Shown one piece after another: positions 50,142 through 57,674 of a DNA stretch of 64,000 nt (the first letter of the stretch is position 1; every line of letters begins with the position of its first letter). The position numbers were made by a program, and so were the translations under genes. The notes below the pieces were generated by a model. That model made no database searches, was not told the DNA's origin, and saw only the letters and a program-made list of their open reading frames with translations. Source of the stretch: Pseudoduganella armeniaca (GTDB lineage Bacteria > Pseudomonadota > Gammaproteobacteria > Burkholderiales > Burkholderiaceae_D); assembly GCF_003028855.1 (NCBI RefSeq), contig NZ_CP028324.1:4960001-5024000 (forward strand). The letters are read 5' to 3'.

Positions 50142-52061
50142 TTATGCTGCCATGCGTACCGCGCCCCTGCAACCATCCATCAGGAACGATAGGCCCACGA
50201 CCAGCACCAGCTCGCCCTCGGCGGAGCGGGCCGTGCCCGTGATGCCTTCCACGGCAATGGCGGTCATCGGTTTGATGACGAGGTCGGCGGTGCCGTCCAC
50301 GGCGCCCACGGCCAGGATGTACGGTTGCGGCGAGTTGATGACGATGCCAACGCGCTCCGGCGACAGCTCGTAACCCAGCGCGCCAGCCAGCGAACGCACC
50401 GGCAGCGGACGGCCCTGGTCCTTCAGCACGGGCGCGCCGCCCACTTCCATGAACTGCTCCGGCAGCTCGACCACGCGCTGGACCACCGCCATCGGCAGCG
50501 CCAGCAGCGCGCCCGAGGTCGACACCAGCATCGTCGGCACGATCGACAGCTCGATCGGCAGGCGGATGGCGAACTTGGTACCCTTGCCCAGCATCGATTC
50601 GATGTGGATCGCGCCGCGGTTCTTCTCGACGGCGGTCTTCACCACGTCCATGCCGACGCCACGGCCGGACACCGACGAGGCCACTTCCTTGGTCGAGAAG
50701 CCCGGCAGGAATACCAGCTGGTACGACTCGTCGTCCGTCATGTTGGCCGATGGCGAGATCAGGCCCTTTTCGGCGGCCTTCTTGCGCAGCGCGATCGGGT
50801 CCATGCCCTTGCCGTCGTCCTGCAGCACGATCATGACGCTGTTGGCTTCCTGCCATGCCTTCAGCAAAATCGTCGCCTTCGGGTTCTTGCCGGCCGCGAC
50901 GCGGGCATCCGGGCCTTCCACGCCGTGGTCCAGCGCGTTACGCAGCATGTGCACCAGCGGGTCGTACAGGCTGTCGACGACGACGCGGTCCACTTCCGTT
51001 TCCGCACCCTCGATGACCAGTTCGACTTCCTTGCCCAGGTCCTTCGCCAGCTCGCGCACCAGGCGCGGGAACTTCTGGAACAGGCGGCCGACCGGCTGCA
51101 TGCGGGTCGCCAGCGTGGCGCGCTGCAGCTCGGTCGAGTAACGCGATGCGCGCTCCAGCGTTTCGGTCAGCGCCGACATCAAGGTGGCGGCCTGGCCTTC
51201 GAACTTGAACTGTTGCAGGCGTTCCAGCAGCACGGCGGCCTGGTTGGCGGCCTGCACCGATTCGCCCGCCACTTCCAGCAGCGCGTCCAGCTTGACCGCG
51301 TCGATCCGGATGCTTTCTTCCTTGGCCGGGGCAGCGTGGGCCGGCTTGGCCTCCTCGCGGCGCTCGACGCCATCCCATTTCTTGCCACCGGCAGCTTCCG
51401 GCGCCGGCGCGGGCGCCGCGGCAGCCGGGGCGGCCACGGGTGCGGCAGCGGCGGCGGGCGCGGCGGCAGCGACAGGCGCGGCAGCAGCCGGTGCCGGCGC
51501 GGCCGAGCGGGTCACCGAACCCGGCGGCATGACGGCTTCATACATGCCTTCCCAGTCCAGGCCGTCCGCCGAAGCGGTTGCTGCCGCGGTGGCGGCCGGT
51601 GCCGGCGCGGGGGCGGCAGCGGCCGGGGCAGCGGCCGGCGGCGCGACGGGCGCGGCGGCCGGCTTGGCCGACGACACCTTGCCTTCGATCGCGTCCGTCA
51701 GGATCTTGTCCAGCTCGGCCGGCATCGCCGGCAGGCTTTCCGGCGCGGCGCCGTTGTTCAGTTCGGCCAGCTGGTCGGCCACGAAGCCGGACGCCATCAG
51801 CGCCGCCTCGATCGACAGCGGCGTCACCGGCGCGGCGCCGGTACGCAGGGCGTCGAACAGGTTTTCCGTCAGGTGGCAGGCCGAGACCAGCGCACCCAGG
51901 TTCATGAAGCCAGCGCCGCCCTTGATCGTGTGGAACGAGCGGAACACGGCGTTCAGCGTTTCTTTGTTGTCGGGGTCGCGTTCGAGGCGCAGCAGGTGCT
52001 CCTCGACGTTGACCGCCAGGTCCATCGCCTCGACGACGAACTCTTTAAGCATATCGTCCAT
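50142..52061 (-). CDS. cheA: Chemotaxis histidine kinase CheA
   Basis: A 639-residue sensor kinase: HPt domain (phospho-His in FRSFHTIKGGAGF, near residue 44), an Ala/Pro-rich linker (about 130-245) with no clear P2 CheY-docking domain, dimerisation domain (from about 255), HATPase with N-box MLRNALDHGVEG (near 375) and G2 GRGVGMD (near 468), and a CheW-like domain (about 495-635). Its ATG overlaps the cheZ stop by one base (TAATG). No receptor, CheW or CheY gene is in view. Confidence 0.93.
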   Translation of the reverse strand: MDDMLKEFVVEAMDLAVNVEEHLLRLERDPDNKETLNAVFRSFHTIKGGAGFMNLGALVSACHLTENLFDALRTGAAPVTPLSIEAALMASGFVADQLAELNNGAAPESLPAMPAELDKILTDAIEGKVSSAKPAAAPVAPPAAAPAAAAPAPAPAATAAATASADGLDWEGMYEAVMPPGSVTRSAAPAPAAAAPVAAAAPAAAAAPVAAPAAAAPAPAPEAAGGKKWDGVERREEAKPAHAAPAKEESIRIDAVKLDALLEVAGESVQAANQAAVLLERLQQFKFEGQAATLMSALTETLERASRYSTELQRATLATRMQPVGRLFQKFPRLVRELAKDLGKEVELVIEGAETEVDRVVVDSLYDPLVHMLRNALDHGVEGPDARVAAGKNPKATILLKAWQEANSVMIVLQDDGKGMDPIALRKKAAEKGLISPSANMTDDESYQLVFLPGFSTKEVASSVSGRGVGMDVVKTAVEKNRGAIHIESMLGKGTKFAIRLPIELSIVPTMLVSTSGALLALPMAVVQRVVELPEQFMEVGGAPVLKDQGRPLPVRSLAGALGYELSPERVGIVINSPQPYILAVGAVDGTADLVIKPMTAIAVEGITGTARSAEGELVLVVGLSFLMDGCRGAVRMAA

Positions 52062-52915
52062 TAGAACCCCAGATCGGCAAGAAGATCGTCCACACTGTCC
52101 TGGCTCAGCGCCACCGTCGGTGCCGACGGGCCACTCATCAATTCCACTTTTTCAACTTCCTTCTGCGCGATGCGCTCGCGCTTGTCGGCCGGCGCGTTGT
52201 CCTTCAACAGCTGCGCCAGTTCCTGCTCGACCGTCTTGGTGATCGTCACGACCTTCTTGATCAGCTGGCCGGTGATGTCCTGGAAGTCCTGGGCCATCAT
52301 GATTTCCAGCAAGCGTGCCTTCTCGGCCTCGGTGGCCTCGGACACGGCCTGCGCGAACGCACGCGAGTCCCCTGCCAGCACCTTGAACTCTTCAATGCTG
52401 AGCTTGCCGTCGAACAGCGCGGCCCAGCGGTCTTCCATTTCCTTGGACTTCTTCGACAGCACGTCCTGCGCCGGCATGCCATCGTCCAGCGTGTTCAGCA
52501 CCTTGTTGGCGGCCTGCTCGGTCAGCGTGGCCACGTATTCCAGGCGGTCCTGCGCGTCCATGATCTGGCTCGAGGCCTCGGTCAGCGCCTTGTCGTAGCC
52601 CAGTTCGCGCAGCGAGTCGTGCAGCAGGCGGACGATGCCGCCCAGGCGCTCGAACATCGTGCCATCGTTGGCCTGGCCGTCGCCCGCTTCGGCGGGCGCG
52701 GGTGCGGCAGGTGCCGGCGCCGCCGGTGCTACCGCGGCCGCGACGGGCGCTGCGTGCGCAGGCCCCTTCGAGGCGATCTCGTCGAACAGACTTTCCAGGT
52801 CGTCTTCTGCGGCGGTCGGCGCCGGGGCCGCGGCTGCGGCCGGGGCGGGAGCGCTGGCGCGCTGCGCAGACACTTCCTCGAATAATGCGTCGAAATCATC
52901 AGCGGCGTCGGTCAT
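52061..52915 (-). CDS. cheZ: CheY-P phosphatase CheZ
   Basis: A 284-residue CheZ. An Ala/Pro-rich N-terminal part (about 1-85) precedes the helical hairpin: DAQDRLEYVATLTEQAANKVL and the catalytic AQDFQDITGQLIKKVV (Asp and Gln that dephosphorylate CheY-P). The C-terminus QDSVDDLLADLGF is the conserved CheY-docking helix. It is translationally coupled to cheA. CheZ more often adjoins cheY; here no cheY is nearby. Confidence 0.93.
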   Translation of the reverse strand: MTDAADDFDALFEEVSAQRASAPAPAAAAAPAPTAAEDDLESLFDEIASKGPAHAAPVAAAVAPAAPAPAAPAPAEAGDGQANDGTMFERLGGIVRLLHDSLRELGYDKALTEASSQIMDAQDRLEYVATLTEQAANKVLNTLDDGMPAQDVLSKKSKEMEDRWAALFDGKLSIEEFKVLAGDSRAFAQAVSEATEAEKARLLEIMMAQDFQDITGQLIKKVVTITKTVEQELAQLLKDNAPADKRERIAQKEVEKVELMSGPSAPTVALSQDSVDDLLADLGF

Positions 52916-53009
52916 ATCCCTGCTTCTCCATAATCAATAAATTGCTGCCGTCAACGCTGCCTGTAGCGGTACTTTTGATGACGCTCGGCAATATTAACGC
53001 ACTTCCGCG

Positions 53010-53039
53010 AGTGTAGCAGGGGCGAACCTGCTTGTTCAA
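53010..53039 (-). promoter_or_regulatory. Probable sigma-70 promoter of cheZ-cheA
   Basis: On the minus strand TTGAAC (53034-53039) and TACACT (53010-53015) with an 18-bp spacer, 95 bases before the cheZ start. The 367-bp gap 52916-53282 between the divergent cheZ and usp genes holds this, the FNR-like box at 53189 and a TACAAT (53237-53242); no gene is seen. Confidence 0.55.
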
Positions 53040-53188
53040 TCACCGATTCGACAAAGCCCGGGCAAAAATGTGCGTCGGCAGCAAAAGGGTGACTTTGTGT
53101 TGTATTTGGGCTGCTGGCATTTATGCATGCTGTTTGTCATAAACAAACATGGTATTTACTCCAAGTTTGCGCGCTGTCCAATCTACTC

Positions 53189-53202
53189 TTGAGAAAGATC
53201 AA
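53189..53202. promoter_or_regulatory. FNR/ANR-like box upstream of the universal stress gene
   Basis: TTGAG-AAAG-ATCAA matches TTGAT-N4-ATCAA in nine of ten positions. It lies about 50 bp upstream of a TACAAT -10-like hexamer. Universal stress genes under FNR/ANR control are well known, and an FNR-like regulator is encoded at 54781-55662. Confidence 0.55.
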
Positions 53203-53282
53203 ATCTTTACATCCGGACAAGGGGGTCAAACCCGTTTACAATGAGCTTGTTAGACCGACACTCTGTAGACACGGAGGCAGCG

Positions 53283-53747
53283 ATGTACCGGAAAATCCTG
53301 ATCACGACCGACGGATCGGCTGTTTCCCGCATGACCGCTTGCGCCGGCGTGTCGTTTGCTCAGCAGATGGGGGCCGAGGTGCTGGCCCTGTTCGTCGCGC
53401 CGGAATACCAGTATCCCATATATGTGGAGATCATTCCGCCCAGTTATCCAAGCGAAAGCGAGTACCAGGCCGCGATGCGACGCGCCGGGCGCGAGCACAC
53501 GCAATCGATCGTCGATGCCTGCGCCCGCAAGAACGTGCCGTGCACGAGCCTGACCGAGTTCGCCGAAAGCCCGGCGTTGCGGATCGTGGAGGTGGCACAG
53601 CAGCGTCATTGCGACCTGATCTTCATCGGCTCGCACGGGCGCAGCGGCTGGGGCCAGCTGCTGCTGGGCAGCGTGACGAACAAGGTGCTGTCGCATTCGC
53701 GCATCCCGGTGCTGGTGCATCGCCTGCTGAAGGAGCCGGTCGACTGA
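53283..53747 (+). CDS. Universal stress protein (UspA family)
   Basis: A 154-residue single UspA domain: MYRKILITTDGSAVSRMTACAGVSFA start and the nucleotide-binding GSHGRSGWGQLLLGSVTNKVLSHSRIPVLV. Such proteins bind ATP and aid survival under oxygen limitation or starvation. The ATG at 53283 has GGAGG upstream; an in-frame start at 53241 is rejected. FNR-like box upstream. Confidence 0.92.
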   Translation: MYRKILITTDGSAVSRMTACAGVSFAQQMGAEVLALFVAPEYQYPIYVEIIPPSYPSESEYQAAMRRAGREHTQSIVDACARKNVPCTSLTEFAESPALRIVEVAQQRHCDLIFIGSHGRSGWGQLLLGSVTNKVLSHSRIPVLVHRLLKEPVD

Positions 53748-53831
53748 CCCGCCACCTCCAGGCGGGTTGGCGCAATACGGGGATTTTTTTCACAGTTATA
53801 GTTGCAATACCAGAAACCGACAGCCAGACCT

Positions 53832-54476
53832 ATGATCAGAATAGTCATCGCCGACGACCACACCATCATGCGCGAAGGACTCAAGCGCATCCTCGACGGT
53901 GCCCCCGACATCGACATCACGGGCGAGGCGGTCGACGGCTTCGAGGTGTTGCGGCACGTGCGCCAGGGCGGCTTCGACCTGCTGCTGCTGGACTTGTCGA
54001 TGCCCGGCCGCAGCGGCGTCGACCTGATCCGGCAAATCCGCAGCGAGGCGCCCAAGCTGGCCATCCTGATCCTCACCATGCACGAGGAGGAACAATACGC
54101 CGTACGCGCTATCCGCGCCGGCGCCCAGGGTTACCTGACCAAGGAAAGCGCCGGCACGCAGCTGGTCGGTGCGATCCGCAAGGTGGCCTCGGGCCGTCCG
54201 TATATCAGTACGGAAGTGGCCGAGCAGCTGGCATTGAATATCATGATGCCGAACGAGACCCTGCTGCACAAGCAGCTGTCCGACCGCGAATTCGAGGTGT
54301 TCTCCCTGCTCGTGTCCGGCAAGTCCATCACCGAGATCGCCAACAACCTGCACCTGTCGGTCAAGACCGTCAGTACCCACAAGACGCGCATCATGCAGAA
54401 GATGGGGATGACGTCGCTTTCCGAGATGGTGCAGTACGCAGTTGCGCATAAGCTACTTTCGCCGTTCAAGGCCTGA
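53832..54476 (+). CDS. NarL/LuxR-type response regulator
   Basis: A 214-residue two-domain regulator: receiver (MIRIVIADDHTIMREGLKR; phospho-Asp in LLLLDLSMPG; Lys in YLTKESAG) and LuxR-type HTH (LSDREFEVFSLLVSGKSITEIANNL, VSTHKTRIM). No sensor kinase is adjacent. It follows the universal stress gene by 84 bases and precedes the FNR-like gene; a strong inverted repeat lies between. Confidence 0.93.
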   Translation: MIRIVIADDHTIMREGLKRILDGAPDIDITGEAVDGFEVLRHVRQGGFDLLLLDLSMPGRSGVDLIRQIRSEAPKLAILILTMHEEEQYAVRAIRAGAQGYLTKESAGTQLVGAIRKVASGRPYISTEVAEQLALNIMMPNETLLHKQLSDREFEVFSLLVSGKSITEIANNLHLSVKTVSTHKTRIMQKMGMTSLSEMVQYAVAHKLLSPFKA

Positions 54477-54780
54477 GCCCGCCAGCCACCTTTTCACCAT
54501 CCCTGCCGACCCCGCTTCTCACTCTGTGGAGCGGGCCCTTCTGGTAGGAGTATTCCTACGACTCCCCGCCGTCTCCTACGGCATATTCAGCGCATTACCG
54601 ATATTTTTCACTCGGGGCCGTTGGCATACTGAAACCACTCCAGTTGCCTTACATCTACGTCGAGATCGCCGAAGGATGTCATAGCCCGGCCACTGGTTGC
54701 CGACAAGCCGAAAAACGTCACGCCCTTTCTGGTTTGTTATCCGAATAGCCAAAATTCATTGTCCAAACCAGGAGATCAGC
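54477..54780 (+). promoter_or_regulatory. 304-bp upstream region of the FNR-like gene with GTAGGA/TCCTAC sites
   Basis: No gene is seen. GTAGGA (54544-54549) and TCCTAC (54554-54559) form an inverted repeat with a 4-base loop, and a second TCCTAC follows within 40 bases. Such spaced heptamers suit NarL/FixJ-type regulators, and such a regulator is encoded just upstream. A short ORF at 54442-54684 has no support. Confidence 0.5.
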
Positions 54781-55662
54781 ATGCTCCCAACGCAAATGTC
54801 CGAAAACCGTGCCGCCGCATCGGCCGCCCCCACGCCCGCCATGGAAGCGGGCCGCCAGCGCCAGGGCCGGCTGTGGTCGAACCTGAAGGAGGTGTGCGAC
54901 TTGTTGCACATCCCGTCGGCCTGCACGATCCAGTCGGAGGAGCTGCTGTTCCAGCACGTGCAGTTCAAGACGGGCCAGCGCATCCATACGATCGGCCAGC
55001 CGTTTGACACACTGTACATCGTCAACTCCGGCTTCCTGAAAACCGTGCTGATCGACGAGTTCGGCAACGAACAGGTGCTGAGCTTCCCAATGAAGGGCGA
55101 CATGCTGGGCGTGGACGGCATCCACAGCCGCCAGTACGCCTCCGAGGCGGTCGCGCTGTCCGATTGCGACCTGATCCTGCTGCCGTTCAAGAAGCTGACG
55201 GCACTGGGCCGCGTCCACCTGGAGCTGGAAAACATGATGTACGGCGTGATGAGCCGCGAACTGGTGCGCGAGCAGGCGATGATCGGCATGCTGGGCGCCC
55301 TCAGCGCGGAGGCCCGGGTGGCCCGCTTCCTCGTCTCGCTGGCCGATCGCTTCGCCCAGATGGGTTATTCCAGCAAGCTGTTCAACCTGCGCATGACGCG
55401 CCACGAGATCGGCAGCTACCTGGGCCTGACCCTGGAGACCGTCAGCCGTACGCTGTCGGCCTTCAACGAGATCGGCCTGATCACCGTCGACCAGCGCACC
55501 ATCGGCATCAAGGACCCCGATGCCCTGAAGACCCTGCGCCGCCTGCCGCCCTCGCGTTCGCGCTCGAAGAGCAGCGCCAGCCGCAAGGCCGCCGCCGCCG
55601 AGGCCACGGAACCGGCCGCACCTTCCACGGGCCCTTCCGTCCAGCTGATGGCGGCCGTCTGA
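54781..55662 (+). CDS. Crp/Fnr-family transcriptional regulator, FNR-like
   Basis: A 293-residue regulator: cNMP-type beta roll (about 50-175; VNSGFLKTVLIDEFGNEQVLSF) and C-terminal HTH with the FNR-type recognition region (LRMTRHEIGSYLGLTLETVSRTLSAF). The N-terminal cysteines are only two (CDLLHIPSAC) plus SDCDLILL, fewer than the four that hold the FNR [4Fe-4S] cluster, so oxygen sensing is uncertain. A Ser/Arg/Lys/Ala-rich tail (about 255-293) is unusual. ATG at 54781 with AGGAG upstream. Confidence 0.9.
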   Translation: MLPTQMSENRAAASAAPTPAMEAGRQRQGRLWSNLKEVCDLLHIPSACTIQSEELLFQHVQFKTGQRIHTIGQPFDTLYIVNSGFLKTVLIDEFGNEQVLSFPMKGDMLGVDGIHSRQYASEAVALSDCDLILLPFKKLTALGRVHLELENMMYGVMSRELVREQAMIGMLGALSAEARVARFLVSLADRFAQMGYSSKLFNLRMTRHEIGSYLGLTLETVSRTLSAFNEIGLITVDQRTIGIKDPDALKTLRRLPPSRSRSKSSASRKAAAAEATEPAAPSTGPSVQLMAAV

Positions 55663-55708
55663 GCGGCGGCCAAGCCCCTCTAATCAAGCTCGATCCTCAC
55701 CCAGCTTG

Positions 55709-55734
55709 GACCCGCTTCGGCGGGTCTCTTTTTT
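55709..55734 (+). terminator. Rho-independent terminator of the FNR-like gene
   Basis: Stem GACCCGC (55709-55715), tetraloop TTCG, stem GCGGGTC (55720-55726), then TCTTTTTT. Confidence 0.92.
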
Positions 55735-55784
55735 GGTCGGCTGCACAAAAACCACTTGCATTTTCGGCAGCACTATCCAATAAT

Positions 55785-55803
55785 GCAAATGCGAATCATT
55801 CTT
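55785..55803 (+). promoter_or_regulatory. Fur box upstream of hemP
   Basis: GCAAATGCGAATCATTCTT matches the 19-bp Fur consensus in 13 positions, including the core AATCATT. It ends 17 bases before the hemP ATG, where it would repress in iron-replete cells. Confidence 0.75.
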
Positions 55804-55820
55804 ATTTGAGGCCAACCACC

Positions 55821-56012
55821 ATGCCAACCATGACCATGCCAGCCGCCCCGGCAACCGCAGCCAACCAATCGGCCGCCCGCCAGCCCCAGCCCGTGCAGCG
55901 CTTCACCACCGCAGGCCTGATGCAGGACCGACGCGAAGTGGAGATCGAACATGCGGGACGCATCTACCGCCTGCGCATTACCCAGCTGAACAAACTCATC
56001 CTGACCGCCTGA
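55821..56012 (+). CDS. hemP: Hemin uptake protein HemP/HmuP family
   Basis: A 63-residue protein with a variable Ala/Pro/Gln-rich N-terminus and the conserved C-terminus RRVE-type region REVEIEHAGRIYRLRITQLNKLILTA. HmuP-like proteins act in expression of the haem receptor; others are called hemin-uptake proteins of unknown mechanism. Fur box just upstream. First of three closely spaced genes. Confidence 0.9.
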   Translation: MPTMTMPAAPATAANQSAARQPQPVQRFTTAGLMQDRREVEIEHAGRIYRLRITQLNKLILTA

Positions 56013-56092
56013 CCGTCCCGTACTACCGCCACACCCCACCTCAGCCAGCCAACCGTCCCGGTAGCCAGCCACCATTTCGAGGAGAGTCCCGA

Positions 56093-56425
56093 ATGGCTAT
56101 CGACCACACCGACCCGATCTACCTGACACCCGGCGCCGGCGCCGCCCAGCCTGAACTGATGCTGTCCGCCGTGCTGCATTTGATGTCGCACTACACGGCC
56201 AGCGAAGGGTCCGCCTGCGTCAAGCTGGCGGCCGTCATCGAACGCCACCTGAAGGCCCTGTCCACCCTGCCCGGCATGGCGCCCGTGCTGGCCGCCACGT
56301 GCCAGCAGCTGTCCGAGCAATGGGCGACGATCGTCGAACGCTCGCTGCCGCCGGTAAAAGAGAAGGATGAAGGCTTCCTCAGCCGCATCATGGGACGGGC
56401 GCGCCCGACGCCCCAGGTGGTGTAA
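56093..56425 (+). CDS. Hypothetical protein between hemP and the DUF2325 gene
   Basis: A 110-residue soluble, mostly helical protein (LMLSAVLHLMSHYTASEGSACVKLAAVIERHLKAL). One Cys in the N-half and one later (AATCQQL). No motif that I can name. A good ribosome site (CGAGGAGAG) precedes the ATG. Three bases separate its stop from the DUF2325 gene, so it belongs to the hemP iron-regulated set. Confidence 0.7.
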   Translation: MAIDHTDPIYLTPGAGAAQPELMLSAVLHLMSHYTASEGSACVKLAAVIERHLKALSTLPGMAPVLAATCQQLSEQWATIVERSLPPVKEKDEGFLSRIMGRARPTPQVV

Positions 56426-56428
56426 GCC

Positions 56429-57622
56429 ATGTGCGACAAACATCCACTCGCCCTGTCGCCGGATGCCGCGCAGACGTCGCGCCGCCGCCGCATCTGGGAG
56501 CTGTCGCACACCTGCCACTGCCCGCTGATCGGCGTCTGCATTCCGCTGGGCGCCTTGCGCAAGCTGGTCGGCAAGGTCGCGGGCGGCAAGGTGCTGGCCG
56601 ACGACTATGAAGTGCACGTGGGCGCCGTCAGCGAATGCGGTACGCGCAATCGCCTGTCCGAAGCCGTGCAGAAGGAACTGGAGCGCCGCTTCGCGCCCGT
56701 CATCGCACGCTTCCGCGCCGCCCGTACGACCGAACAGCTGGCCGAACTGTGGCAAGGCGCGGTGGCGAGCGGCGACGTGGCCGGTGCGTTCTGGGCCGGC
56801 CTCAGCCATCCACGCTGCGCGCCCGAGCTGGAGGAGAAGATGTGCCGCGACCTGCACATGATCCAGCACCAGGCCGGCGCGTGCACGCGCGCCGACCTGC
56901 ACCGTTTCAATGCGGTGGTGGACGAGAACGCCAGCCTGAGCCGCGAGCTGGCCAGGCTGCAACAACGCAACGCGACGATGCAGCTGGAACGCACGGCGGA
57001 ACAGGACAAGCACGCGGCCGCGCTGATGCAGTTGCGGGCCCAGCTGGTCGGACGCGACAGCATCATCGATTCGCTGCGGCAGGAACTGGAACAGCTGCGC
57101 AACGCCATTCCCGGGCTGGAGACTCGTGAACGGCTGGCCCAGCGCCTGGCCCAGACCGACGAACGCGAACGCGCCCTGCGCGGCCAGATCGCCGACCTGC
57201 GCAAGCTGCTCCTGCAGGCCCAGGCCCAGCTGGAAGCAGCCACCCCGGCCGCGCCGGCCGACGAGCCGGCCGTGCCGCCCGCCGTGGTGGAACACATCAT
57301 CCGCCTGCCGATCCGGCTGGCCGAGCGCAGCGTGCTGTGCGTTGGCGGCCGCAGCGGCAACGTGGCGACATACCGCGCGATGATCGAGAAAACGGGCGCG
57401 CAGTTCGCCCACCACGATGGCGGCCTGGAAGACAACGCCGGCAAGCTCGAAGCCAGCCTGGCGGCGGCCGACCTCGTGATCTGCCAGACCGGCTGCATCA
57501 GCCACAGCGCCTACTGGCGCGTGAAGGACTTCTGCAAGCGCACGGGCAAGCGCTGCGTGTTCATCGATAATCCCAGCATTTCGAGCTTGCAGCGCGGGTT
57601 GGAGGAGCTGCATGAGACGTGA
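56429..57622 (+). CDS. DUF2325 domain protein with N-terminal Cys/His motif
   Basis: A 397-residue protein in three parts: N-terminus with HTCHCPLIGVC and SECGTRNR, possible metal or haem ligands; a long coiled coil (about 165-280; AQLVGRDSIIDSLRQELEQLRN); and a C-terminal DUF2325 domain (about 295-395) beginning VLCVGGRSGNVATYRAMIE, with CQTGCISHSAYWRVKDFCKR and RCVFIDNPS. Function is not established. Coupled to the upstream unknown and under the hemP Fur box, so a role in iron or haem is inferred. Confidence 0.85.
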   Translation: MCDKHPLALSPDAAQTSRRRRIWELSHTCHCPLIGVCIPLGALRKLVGKVAGGKVLADDYEVHVGAVSECGTRNRLSEAVQKELERRFAPVIARFRAARTTEQLAELWQGAVASGDVAGAFWAGLSHPRCAPELEEKMCRDLHMIQHQAGACTRADLHRFNAVVDENASLSRELARLQQRNATMQLERTAEQDKHAAALMQLRAQLVGRDSIIDSLRQELEQLRNAIPGLETRERLAQRLAQTDERERALRGQIADLRKLLLQAQAQLEAATPAAPADEPAVPPAVVEHIIRLPIRLAERSVLCVGGRSGNVATYRAMIEKTGAQFAHHDGGLEDNAGKLEASLAAADLVICQTGCISHSAYWRVKDFCKRTGKRCVFIDNPSISSLQRGLEELHET

Positions 57623-57660
57623 AAAAGCCCCGCATCGCTCGCGCGCTGCGGGGCTTTCTT
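57622..57660. terminator. Bidirectional terminator between DUF2325 and the TonB receptor
   Basis: AAAGCCCCGC (57624-57633) pairs with GCGGGGCTTT (57648-57657), with an A-run before and T-rich bases after, ending both convergent transcripts. Confidence 0.88.
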
Positions 57661-57674
57661 GCTGAAGCGACAGC

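Noticed and set aside
50325..52064. 579-codon plus-strand open frame opposite cheA
   Set aside because: Arg/His-rich shadow of a well-marked CheA gene.
53160..53240. Frame from 53123 that reads through usp and the regulator
   Set aside because: It is out of frame with both genes and lacks ribosome site and family similarity.
54442..54684. 80-codon plus-strand frame after the response regulator
   Set aside because: No ribosome site, no family features, and it overlaps the likely control region of the FNR-like gene.
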